From Albidovulum sediminis (GTDB lineage Bacteria > Pseudomonadota > Alphaproteobacteria > Rhodobacterales > Rhodobacteraceae), in assembly GCF_025380365.1 (NCBI RefSeq), contig NZ_JAOCQF010000001.1, positions 806,001 through 870,000 of the forward strand: a DNA stretch of 64,000 nucleotides, written 5' to 3'. Both the position numbers and the translations under genes were made by a program. The notes under the pieces were generated by a model. That model made no database searches. It saw only the letters and a list, made by a program, of their open reading frames with translations, and was not told the DNA's origin. This document shows positions 18,068-26,230 of the stretch, one piece after another. Numbering within the stretch: the stretch's first letter is position 1; each line of letters starts with the position of its first letter.

Positions 18068-19009
18068 ATGCAGGGGCTGGATCTTGGCGCGCTGGATCTG
18101 ATTGCGGCGGTCGTGCGGACCGGGTCGCTGACGCGTGCGGCGGCACGGCTGGGGATGAGCCAGCCTGCGGTCAGCTATCGGCTGCGGCGGATCGAGGCGG
18201 GGCTTGGCTCCGCCCTCTTCGACCGATCCGCGGATGGCTGCACGCTGACGCCGTCGGGGGCGATCCTGTGGCGGGCGATCGAACCGGGGTTGAGCGCGAT
18301 CGACGCCGCCGTGGCCGAGATCGGCGCGGCAAAGGGCGCGCGGGTGCTGCGCATCCTGACCGATTTCGCCTTCGCCGGATTCTGGCTGATGCCACGCCTT
18401 GGCCGCTTCCGGCTGGATCGGCCGGGGCTTCAGGTGCAGATCGTCGCGTCGCAGGCGCCGGGCCTGCCGCGGCCGGACGAGGTGGTGGTGCGCTTTGGCC
18501 GCGCGGCGACGATGCCCGAGGGCGCGCGCCTTCTGATGCCGGAACGGGTGGTGCCGGTGGCCGCCCCGATGAGCGCGGGGGCGCGGCGGGGGCCGGGGGC
18601 GGCGCCCCTGATCCATCTCGACGCGGAGGCCGGTGCGGAATGGCTGACCTGGGCGGGCTGGTTCGCCGCGCGCGGTGCGGCGATGCCGGGGCCGGAGGGG
18701 TCGGGGACGGAGAGGTCGGGGGCGGGGGACATCCGGCTCAACACCTACGACCTCGTCGTGCAGGCCGCACTCGACGGGCAGGGCGTGGCGCTGGGGTGGC
18801 GGCCGCTTGTGGATGCGCATCTGGCGGCCGGGCGACTGGTCGCTGCGGGCGGGGAAACCGAAACGCCCGCGACCGGCTACTGGCTGATTGCCGGGCCGGG
18901 TCCGGCGGCGGCGGAGTTCGCGGGCTGGCTGGCCGTGGCGGTGGCGGAGACGGATGGGCAGGCGCGCGAGGCCGCCCAACGGGAGAGAACGGATGAAGAC
19001 GGTCACTGA
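18068..19009 (+). CDS. LysR-family regulator (choline-sulfate locus)
   Basis: 313-aa LysR-type regulator. The N-terminal winged HTH (residues about 7-60) reads GSLTRAAARLGMSQPAVSYR then RRIEAGLGSALFDR, and an effector-binding periplasmic-protein-like domain fills the remainder. It is divergent from betC, the usual position of the choline-sulfate regulator. It also leads the downstream rightward set: its 3' end overlaps the CocE-type hydrolase gene by 17 bp. I infer control of both betC and the downstream importer. The C-terminal 20 residues are polar and non-conserved in appearance. Confidence 0.85.
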   Translation: MQGLDLGALDLIAAVVRTGSLTRAAARLGMSQPAVSYRLRRIEAGLGSALFDRSADGCTLTPSGAILWRAIEPGLSAIDAAVAEIGAAKGARVLRILTDFAFAGFWLMPRLGRFRLDRPGLQVQIVASQAPGLPRPDEVVVRFGRAATMPEGARLLMPERVVPVAAPMSAGARRGPGAAPLIHLDAEAGAEWLTWAGWFAARGAAMPGPEGSGTERSGAGDIRLNTYDLVVQAALDGQGVALGWRPLVDAHLAAGRLVAAGGETETPATGYWLIAGPGPAAAEFAGWLAVAVAETDGQAREAAQRERTDEDGH

Positions 19010-21008
19010 CTTTTCGCACCAGGTGGTCGAGGACCCCGACATGGGTATTGTCCTTGCCGACGGCTGCCGCCTGTCGGCGCGGGTGTGGATGCCGGCGGAC
19101 GCACACGAGAACCCCGTGCCCGCGGTGATGGAATACATCCCCTACCGCAAGCGCGACATGATGCTGCCGCGCGACGAGCTGATGCACCCCTGGTTCGCCG
19201 GTCACGGCTATGCCGCCGTCCGTGTCGACATGCGCGGCTGCGGCGACAGCGAAGGGTTGATGGAGGACGAATACACCGAACAGGAACTGTCGGACGCCGC
19301 CGAGGTGATCGCCTGGCTGGCCGCGCAGCCCTGGTGCAGCGGCACGGTCGGGATGATGGGCAAAAGCTGGGGCGGCTTCAACTGCCTGCAGACGGCCATG
19401 CGCCGCCCACCCGCGCTGAAGGCGGTGATCAGCGTCTGTTCGACGGTGGACCGGTTCGCCGACGACATCCACTACAAGGGCGGCTGCCTTCTGGGCGAGA
19501 ACTTCGGCTGGGCGGCGCAGATGATGTCCTACGCCTCGCGCCCGCCCGACCCGATGCTGGCCGGGAACTCCTGGCGCGAGCGCTGGTTCGAGCGGCTCGC
19601 GGCGCAACCGTTCCTTGCAAGGCGGTGGTTCGAGCATCAGGCCCGCGACGACTACTGGAAGCATGGCTCGCTCTGCGAGGACTACGGGTCGGTGACGGCG
19701 GCGGTCCTGTCCTTTGGCGGCTGGGCCGACAATTACATGAATACCGTCTCGCACCTCGTTGAAAACGTGAAGGCCCCGGTGAAGGGGATCGTCGGGCCCT
19801 GGGTGCACCAGTATCCCCATACCGCGCTGCCCGGCCCGGCGATCGGCTTCCTGCAGGAGGCGCTCAGGTGGTGGGACCGCTGGCTGAAGGATGTCCCGAA
19901 CGGGGCGGAGGGGGACCCGGCCTATCGCGCCTACATGCTCCATTCGGCGCCGCCCGATGCGTCCTCCGCCTTCCGGCCCGGTCACTGGCTGGCCGAGCGC
20001 GACTGGCCCACCGCGCGGGTCACGCGCCGGGCGCTGGCGCTGTCGGCGGGCGGATTGCTGGGCGAGGCCCTTGGTGGGGGCGGTGGGGCGCTGGCGGTGC
20101 CGGTCTGCACGCCCCAGCACCTTGGCCTGCACGCCGGGGAGTTCTTTCCAATGGGCGGCAATGGCGAGATGCCGGGCGACCAGGCGGGCGAGGACGCGAT
20201 GTCGGTCTGCTTCGACACCGCGGCCCTTGACGCGCCGCTCGACCTTCTGGGCGCGCCGGTGCTGCGGCTGCGCCTGCGGTCCGACCGGGCGCGCGCCTTC
20301 ATCGTCGCGCGGCTTTGCGACGTGGCGCCGGACGGAAGTTCGGTGCGCATCTGCCACGGGATGCTGAACCTCTGCCATCGCGACAGCATGGAGCGGCCCG
20401 CTCAGGTGCCGGTGGGAGAGGAGATCGAGGTTGCGGTCACGCTCGACCAGACGGGTTACCGGCTTGCGGCTGGGCACCGGCTGCGGCTGGCGCTGTCGAC
20501 GACCTACTGGCCCTTCGTCTGGCCGAGCGCGGAAGCCGCGACGCTGACGCTGGCGGGCGGCACGCTTGACCTGCCGGTGCATGAGGGCAGCACGGGCGAC
20601 GAGTGGACCTTCCCCGAGCCCGAAGCGGCGCGGCCGTGGCGGCACCGGGTGCTGCGCCCCGAATCCTACGTTCGCCGGGTCGAGCATGATCTGGTCAGCG
20701 GCCGCCGCACGCTGGTGATGGAAGCGGATACCGGCGACTGCGAGAACCTCGACCACGGCTGGATCTGGGGCGACACGGTGAAGGAACGCTGGGGCATCGA
20801 CCCCGACGATCCGCTCTCGGCCGCGGTCGACATCGAATGGGAGCAGCGGCACGGGCGGGGCGACTGGTCGGCCAGCACCCGGATCGAGGCGCGGATGACG
20901 GCGACGCGCGACAGCTTCCGGCTTGTCGCCCAACTGATCGCGGTGGAGGGGGGTGCGGAAGTCTTCCGCCGCGCATACGACGAGGAGGTTCCGCGACATC
21001 ATGTGTGA
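18993..21008 (+). CDS. CocE/NonD-family (S15) alpha/beta hydrolase
   Basis: 671-aa hydrolase of the CocE/X-Pro-dipeptidyl-peptidase superfamily. It has an N-terminal alpha/beta-hydrolase core with FAGHGYAAVRVDMRGCGDSEG and the nucleophile elbow MGKSWGGFN (Ser near residue 124), then a C-terminal jelly-roll domain (from about 420, containing LRLRSDRARAFIV and RLALSTTYWPFVWPS). Such enzymes cleave esters or amides, as in cocaine esterase and glutaryl-7-ACA acylase. No signal peptide is seen, so it is cytoplasmic. The start ATG at 18993 follows GGGAGAGAACGG inside the end of the LysR gene. Context suggests it de-esterifies an imported substrate; an acyl-carnitine or choline ester is my guess only. 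Confidence 0.85.
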   Translation: MKTVTDFSHQVVEDPDMGIVLADGCRLSARVWMPADAHENPVPAVMEYIPYRKRDMMLPRDELMHPWFAGHGYAAVRVDMRGCGDSEGLMEDEYTEQELSDAAEVIAWLAAQPWCSGTVGMMGKSWGGFNCLQTAMRRPPALKAVISVCSTVDRFADDIHYKGGCLLGENFGWAAQMMSYASRPPDPMLAGNSWRERWFERLAAQPFLARRWFEHQARDDYWKHGSLCEDYGSVTAAVLSFGGWADNYMNTVSHLVENVKAPVKGIVGPWVHQYPHTALPGPAIGFLQEALRWWDRWLKDVPNGAEGDPAYRAYMLHSAPPDASSAFRPGHWLAERDWPTARVTRRALALSAGGLLGEALGGGGGALAVPVCTPQHLGLHAGEFFPMGGNGEMPGDQAGEDAMSVCFDTAALDAPLDLLGAPVLRLRLRSDRARAFIVARLCDVAPDGSSVRICHGMLNLCHRDSMERPAQVPVGEEIEVAVTLDQTGYRLAAGHRLRLALSTTYWPFVWPSAEAATLTLAGGTLDLPVHEGSTGDEWTFPEPEAARPWRHRVLRPESYVRRVEHDLVSGRRTLVMEADTGDCENLDHGWIWGDTVKERWGIDPDDPLSAAVDIEWEQRHGRGDWSASTRIEARMTATRDSFRLVAQLIAVEGGAEVFRRAYDEEVPRHHV

Positions 21009-21108
21009 TCCGCGAAGTTGGCGGCGGGCGGTATTTTCTGTTGACCATGGGGAACCATCCGCCATTATTGACTCAGCAATCAACAAAACTCTCAGGGAGA
21101 CGAAGACG

Positions 21109-22695
21109 ATGAAAGACGACCTTGCGATGCTGCTTGACCGCCTTGACGCGATGGGGCTGACCCGGCGCGGATTCATGGGGCGCGCGGCGGCGTTCGGCGC
21201 GGCGACCGCGCTTGGCACCACGCTGATGGGCGGTGCGGCGCGCGCGCAGGAAGCCAAGCGCGGCGGCGTGCTCAAGATGGGCCTTGGCGGGGGCGAGACG
21301 ACCGACTCGCTCGATCCCGGCCTGTCCGACAGCCCGGTTCCGTTCTCGGTCAACCGCCAGTGGGGCGATACGATCGTGAACGTGACGCCCGATGGCCAGA
21401 TCGAGCCGGCGCTGGCCGAAAGCTTCGAATCGAACCACGAGGGCACGGTCTGGACCTTCAAGATCCGTGAAGGCGTCAAGTTCCACGACGGTTCGGTAAT
21501 GACCGCCGAGGACGTCGCGGCGACCTTCCGCCGCCATTCCGACGAGAATTCCAAGTCCGGCGCGCTTGGGATCATGCAGGGCATCTCCGAAATCGCGGTC
21601 GACGGGCAGAACGTGGTCCTGACCATGGCGACCGGCAACGCCGACCTGCCCTACCTGCTGTCCGACTACCACCTGGTCGTCCAACCCAAGGGCGGGGTGG
21701 ACAATCCGGCGGCGGGGATCGGGACCGGCCCCTACAAGATCGTCTCGGCCGAACCGGGCGTGCGCTTCGTCTTCGAGCGCAACGCGGACGACTGGAACCA
21801 GAACCGCGGTTATTACGACGGGGTGGAGATCATCGTGATCAACGATGCCACCGCGCGGACGGCGGCGCTCCAGTCGGGGCAGGTCCACATGATCAACCGG
21901 ATCGACCCGAAGGTGGCCAAGCTCCTGTCGAAGGCGCCGGGGGTGCAGGTGACGCATGTCGCGGGCCGCGGGCATTACGTCTTCATCATGCACACCAACA
22001 CCGCGCCCTTCGACAACAAGGACCTGCGCAACGCGCTGAAATGGGCGATCAACCGTCAGGAACTGGTCGACAAGATCCTCGACGGCTTCGGCAGCGTCGG
22101 CAACGACATCCCGATCAACGCGGCCTATCCGCTGTTCGACGGCGGCCTGGAACAGCGCGAATACAACGCCGAGAAGGCGGCCGAGCTTTACAAGGCGTCC
22201 GGCCACGACGGCAGCCCGATCGAGCTTCTGGTGGCGGACGGTGCCTTCCCCGGCGCGGTCGACGCGGCGCAGCTGTTCCAGCAGTCCGCGCAGGCGGCGG
22301 GCATCCCGCTCGAGGTCAAGCGCGTGCCGGATGACGGCTACTGGTCGGACGTCTGGAACGTGAAGCCGTTCTGCGCCTCCTACTGGGGCGGGCGGCCGGT
22401 GCAGGACCAGATGTATTCGACGGCCTATCTGTCGACCGCGGACTGGAACGACACCCGCTTCAACAACCCGGAATTCGACGCGTTGCTGCTTGAGGCGCGC
22501 GCCGAGACCGATCTGGCCAAGCGCAAGGAAATCTATGCGAAGATGGCCGCGATCCTCTGGGACGAGGGCGGCGTGATCTGCCCGATGTTCAACGACTTCA
22601 TCGACGCGCACGGCGAGGCGATCGCCGGGTGGATCGAGGATCCCAACTACGAGATGATGGGCGGCTGGGCCTCGTCGAAGACCTGGTTCGCCTGA
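21109..22695 (+). CDS. Peptide-type ABC substrate-binding protein 1 (Tat-exported)
   Basis: 528-aa family 5 (DppA/OppA-like) binding protein. Its N terminus carries a twin-arginine signal, LTRRGFMGRAAAFGAAT with RR at 19-20 and cleavage after ARA, so it is exported folded to the periplasm. Typical motifs are TVWTFKIREGVKFHDGSVMTAED and VFERNADDWNQNRGYYDG. The start ATG 21109 lies 8 nt after AGGGAGA. It is followed by a strong hairpin, then by a paralogue of exactly the same length. Family 5 proteins bind peptides but also opines, nickel and small cationic compounds; the ligand is unknown. Confidence 0.9.
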   Translation: MKDDLAMLLDRLDAMGLTRRGFMGRAAAFGAATALGTTLMGGAARAQEAKRGGVLKMGLGGGETTDSLDPGLSDSPVPFSVNRQWGDTIVNVTPDGQIEPALAESFESNHEGTVWTFKIREGVKFHDGSVMTAEDVAATFRRHSDENSKSGALGIMQGISEIAVDGQNVVLTMATGNADLPYLLSDYHLVVQPKGGVDNPAAGIGTGPYKIVSAEPGVRFVFERNADDWNQNRGYYDGVEIIVINDATARTAALQSGQVHMINRIDPKVAKLLSKAPGVQVTHVAGRGHYVFIMHTNTAPFDNKDLRNALKWAINRQELVDKILDGFGSVGNDIPINAAYPLFDGGLEQREYNAEKAAELYKASGHDGSPIELLVADGAFPGAVDAAQLFQQSAQAAGIPLEVKRVPDDGYWSDVWNVKPFCASYWGGRPVQDQMYSTAYLSTADWNDTRFNNPEFDALLLEARAETDLAKRKEIYAKMAAILWDEGGVICPMFNDFIDAHGEAIAGWIEDPNYEMMGGWASSKTWFA

Positions 22696-22707
22696 ACCGG
22701 CCAAAAG

Positions 22708-22740
22708 ACCCTGTCGCGCGTCTCGGGCGCGCGGCAGGGT
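22708..22740 (+). terminator. 13-bp hairpin between the two binding-protein genes
   Basis: ACCCTGTCGCGCG (22708-22720) pairs with 22728-22740 (one G-U) around a 7-nt loop. No T tract follows, so it more likely protects the upstream mRNA 3' end or attenuates than fully terminates. Confidence 0.5.
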
Positions 22741-22846
22741 GATCCGGCGACGTAAAGTTTCGTGGGTGCCGGGTATTTTATTTGATTATTGCGAGGCTCT
22801 TGTTACCCAATACCAACCACAAAAAGATCACGCAGGGGAGAATCTG

Positions 22847-24433
22847 ATGGACGGGGAACTCAAGTACCTTCTGGCGCGAACCGCGCAGGGCAAGCACAGT
22901 CGGCGCGCGTTCCTGGGCCGTGCGGGCGCACTCGGCATGTCGGCGGCGATGGCCAACACGCTTCTGGCTGGCGCGGTGCGGGCCGAGGAGCCGAAGAAGG
23001 GCGGCATGATCCGCGTCGGCATGCAGGGCGGCGAGAGCACCAACACGCTCGACCCGGCGCTCGCGGCATCGGAAGTGCCGTTCATGGTCAACATGACCTG
23101 GGGCGAGATGCTGACCGACGTCGATCCGGCCGGCAACATCGAGCTGCGCCTGGCCGAGGAGATCTCCTCCAGCCCCGATGCGAAGACATGGACCTTCAAG
23201 ATCCGTCAGGGGGTGGAGTTCCACAACGGCAAGACCGTCACCGCCGAGGACGTGCTGGCGACGATGCAGCGGCATTCGGACGAGAAGTCGCAGTCAGGCG
23301 CGCTCGGCATCGTGCAGGGCATCGAATCGATGTCGGCCGAGGGCGACAAGTTCACCGTCACGCTGGTGTCGCCGAACGCGGACCTGCCCTACCTGATGGG
23401 CGACTATCACCTGATCATCCAGCCGGACGGCGGCCGGGACGACCCGACCGCGGGCATCGGCGCGGGGCCCTACAAGGTCGTCGTGAACGAACCCGGCGTG
23501 CGTCACGGCTTCGAGCGGCACGCGAACTACTGGGATGACCGGATCGCGCATGCGGACCAGACCGAGATCCTTGTCATCAACGACACCACCGCACGGGTGG
23601 CCGCCCTTCAGGCGGGGCAGGTCCACATGATCAACCGGGTCGATCCCAAGGTCTTCCAGCTTCTGAAGAACGCGCCGGGCATCCAGGTCAAGAACGTCGC
23701 CGGCCGCGGGCATTACGTCTTCATCATGCATTGCACCGCCGCGCCGTTCGACAACAATGACCTGCGGATGGCGCTGAAGCTGGCCATCAACCGGCAGGAG
23801 ATGGTGGAAAAGATCCTGGGCGGGCTTGGTTCGGTCGGCAACGACTTCCCGATCAACTCCGCCTATCCGCTGTTCGACGACACGATCCCGCAGCGCGAAT
23901 ACGATCCCGAACAGGCGGCCTTCTTCTACAAGAAGTCGGGTCACGACGGCAGCCCGATCATCCTGCGCACCGCGTCCGGCGCCTTCCCCGGAGCGGTCGA
24001 GGCGGCGCAGCTGTTCCAGCAGTCGGCGGCCGCGGCGGGCATCCCGCTCGAGATCAAGCGCGAGCCGGATGACGGCTACTGGTCGAACGTCTGGAACGTG
24101 CAGCCCTTCAGCGCCTCCTACTGGGGCGGGCGGCCGGTGCAGGACCAGATGTATTCCACCGCCTATCTTTCCTCGGCGGAATGGAACGACACCAAGTTCT
24201 ACAACGACAAGTTTGACAGCATCCTGATCGCGGCGCGGGCCGAACTCGACACCGCCAAGCGCAAGGCGATGTATTCGGAGATGGCACATATCCTGCGCGA
24301 CGAGGGCGGTCTGATCTGCCCGATGTTCAACGACTTCGTCGAAGGCGTCAGCGACGCAATCGCGGGCTGGGAGGCCGATCCGAACGGCGAACTGATGAAC
24401 GGCCGGGCACACGTCAAGTGCTGGCTGGCCTGA
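22847..24433 (+). CDS. Peptide-type ABC substrate-binding protein 2 (Tat-exported paralogue)
   Basis: 528-aa paralogue of the preceding gene, same length and alignable end to end; both share the stretch YWGGRPVQDQMYSTAYLS. The twin-arginine signal is HSRRAFLGRAGALGMSAA with RR at 19-20. It has its own AT-rich upstream region (GTATTTTA at 22773) and ribosome site (GCAGGGGAG). The permease genes start 10 bp later, so this copy is the one most tightly coupled to the membrane parts. A tandem duplication with divergence in ligand specificity is likely. Confidence 0.9.
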   Translation: MDGELKYLLARTAQGKHSRRAFLGRAGALGMSAAMANTLLAGAVRAEEPKKGGMIRVGMQGGESTNTLDPALAASEVPFMVNMTWGEMLTDVDPAGNIELRLAEEISSSPDAKTWTFKIRQGVEFHNGKTVTAEDVLATMQRHSDEKSQSGALGIVQGIESMSAEGDKFTVTLVSPNADLPYLMGDYHLIIQPDGGRDDPTAGIGAGPYKVVVNEPGVRHGFERHANYWDDRIAHADQTEILVINDTTARVAALQAGQVHMINRVDPKVFQLLKNAPGIQVKNVAGRGHYVFIMHCTAAPFDNNDLRMALKLAINRQEMVEKILGGLGSVGNDFPINSAYPLFDDTIPQREYDPEQAAFFYKKSGHDGSPIILRTASGAFPGAVEAAQLFQQSAAAAGIPLEIKREPDDGYWSNVWNVQPFSASYWGGRPVQDQMYSTAYLSSAEWNDTKFYNDKFDSILIAARAELDTAKRKAMYSEMAHILRDEGGLICPMFNDFVEGVSDAIAGWEADPNGELMNGRAHVKCWLA

Positions 24434-24443
24434 GGCGGTTGGC

Positions 24444-25400
24444 ATGCATCCGATCCTGAAACTGGTGGCCCAGCGACTTTCGCTGGGCCTGCTCCTGCTC
24501 TTGGCCGCATCGGCGCTGATTTTCATCGGGGTGGAACTTCTGCCCGGCGACGTCGCGCAGTCGATCCTCGGCCAGTCGGCCACGGAAACCGCGCTACGCA
24601 ACCTGCGCGAGGAACTGGGGCTGAACGAACCGGCGCTGACGCGCTATTTCAACTGGCTGTTCGGCGCACTCCATGGCGACCTCGGCACTGCGCTGACCAA
24701 CGGGCAGGACATCTCCAAGGCCATCGGAGAGCGGCTGGGCAACACGCTCTTCCTCGCCTTCTGGGCCGCGCTCTTCTCGGTGCCGCTGGCCATCGTCCTC
24801 GGCCTGATCGCGGTGCGCTACCGCAACCGCTGGCCGGACAAGCTGATCTCGGGGATCACGCTTTCCACCATCTCACTACCGGAGTTCGTGGCGGGCTACC
24901 TGCTCATGTATCTCTTCACCGTCGAATTCCGCATCTTTTCGCCCATCTCCACGATCTATGCGGGCATGAGCCTTGGCGAGAAGCTGAGCGCCATCGCGCT
25001 GCCGGTGATGGTGCTGGTGCTGGTGGTGCTGGCGCACATGATGCGGATGACGCGCGCGGCGATCCTGAACGTGATGCAGTCGGCCTATATCGAGACGGCG
25101 GAACTGAAGGGCCTGCGCCCCTTCGTCATCATCGCCCGCCATGCCTTCCCGAATGCCATCGCGCCGGTCGTCAACGTGGTGATGCTGAACCTCGCCTACC
25201 TCGTCGTCGGCGTCGTCGTGGTGGAGGTCGTCTTCGTCTATCCCGGCATGGGGCAGTACCTGGTCGATCATGTCACCAAGCGTGACCTGCCGGTGGTGCA
25301 GGCCTGCGGGCTGATCTTCGCCGCGGTCTACATCGGGCTGAACATCCTGGCCGACGTCATCTCCATCCTCGCCAACCCGAGACTGAGGCACCCGAAATGA
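24444..25400 (+). CDS. ABC importer permease, DppB type
   Basis: 318-aa inner-membrane permease with an N-terminal membrane helix (LLLLLAASALIFIGVELLPGD) typical of DppB/OppB, and five more helices. The cytoplasmic EAA-like loop reads YIETAELKGLRPFVIIARHAF and contacts the ATPase. It partners the next permease (4-bp overlap) and the two binding proteins upstream. Confidence 0.93.
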   Translation: MHPILKLVAQRLSLGLLLLLAASALIFIGVELLPGDVAQSILGQSATETALRNLREELGLNEPALTRYFNWLFGALHGDLGTALTNGQDISKAIGERLGNTLFLAFWAALFSVPLAIVLGLIAVRYRNRWPDKLISGITLSTISLPEFVAGYLLMYLFTVEFRIFSPISTIYAGMSLGEKLSAIALPVMVLVLVVLAHMMRMTRAAILNVMQSAYIETAELKGLRPFVIIARHAFPNAIAPVVNVVMLNLAYLVVGVVVVEVVFVYPGMGQYLVDHVTKRDLPVVQACGLIFAAVYIGLNILADVISILANPRLRHPK

Positions 25401-26230
25401 GCCGCATCCCCCTTTCGGCCCTGATCGGTCTTGTCCTGACCGCGGCCTTCTTCCTGACCGCCATCTTCGCCAACCTGCTGGCGCCCTACGGGCTGAACGA
25501 GACCATCGGCGATGTCTGGGAAAACCCGTTCTGGTCGGCGGAGCCATCGCAGTACCTGCTCGGCACCGACAACATCGGGCGCGACCTGCTCAGCCGGATG
25601 ATCTACGGCTGCCAGATCACCATCTTCCTTGCCACCGCGGCGACCATCGTCAGCTTCACCACCGGCTCGATCCTCGGCTTTACCGCCGCGGTCGTCGGCG
25701 GCTGGGTCGATCAGGTGATGTCGCGGCTGGTCGACCTCTTCATGTCGCTGCCCTCTCTCATCCTCGCGCTCGTCATCCTGTCGGTGATGCAGGTGACGCT
25801 GCCGGTCCTGATCATCGTCATCGGGCTTCTCGATTCCACCCGCGTCTATCGCCTGGCCCGCGCGGTCGCGGTCGATATCGTGGTGATGGACTATGTCGAG
25901 GCGGCGCGGCTGAGGGGCGAGGGGACGAAGTGGATCGTGCTGAGGGAGATCCTGCCCAACGCGCTGTCGCCCCTGGTCGCCGAACTGGGCCTTCGCTTCA
26001 TCTTCGCGGTCCTTTTCATCTCCACCCTGTCCTTCCTGGGCCTCGGCGTGCAGCCGCCCCTGGCCGACTGGGGCGGCATGGTGAAGGAGAACAAGGAAGG
26101 GCTGGTCTACGGCGTCTCGGCCGCACTCGTGCCCGCCATCGCCATCGCGGCGCTGGCCATCTCGGTCAACCTGGTTGCGGACTGGATCCTGAACCGCACC
26201 ACCTCGCTGAAAGGGGGCCGCGGTGCCTGA
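25397..26230 (+). CDS. ABC importer permease, DppC type
   Basis: 277-aa second permease subunit. An N-terminal helix (LIGLVLTAAFFLTAIFANLL) is followed by the DppC-specific LGTDNIGRDLLSRMIYG. The EAA loop is VEAARLRGEGTKWIVLREIL, and the GLGVQPPLADWGGMV segment lies near the C terminus. Start and stop overlap both neighbours (4 and 8 bp), which indicates one operon. Confidence 0.93.
   Translation: MSRIPLSALIGLVLTAAFFLTAIFANLLAPYGLNETIGDVWENPFWSAEPSQYLLGTDNIGRDLLSRMIYGCQITIFLATAATIVSFTTGSILGFTAAVVGGWVDQVMSRLVDLFMSLPSLILALVILSVMQVTLPVLIIVIGLLDSTRVYRLARAVAVDIVVMDYVEAARLRGEGTKWIVLREILPNALSPLVAELGLRFIFAVLFISTLSFLGLGVQPPLADWGGMVKENKEGLVYGVSAALVPAIAIAALAISVNLVADWILNRTTSLKGGRGA

Noticed and set aside
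15886-18996. 1036-codon forward frame across the SDR, betC antisense and the LysR gene
   Set aside because: The frame conflicts with three well-supported genes and its translation is low-complexity.
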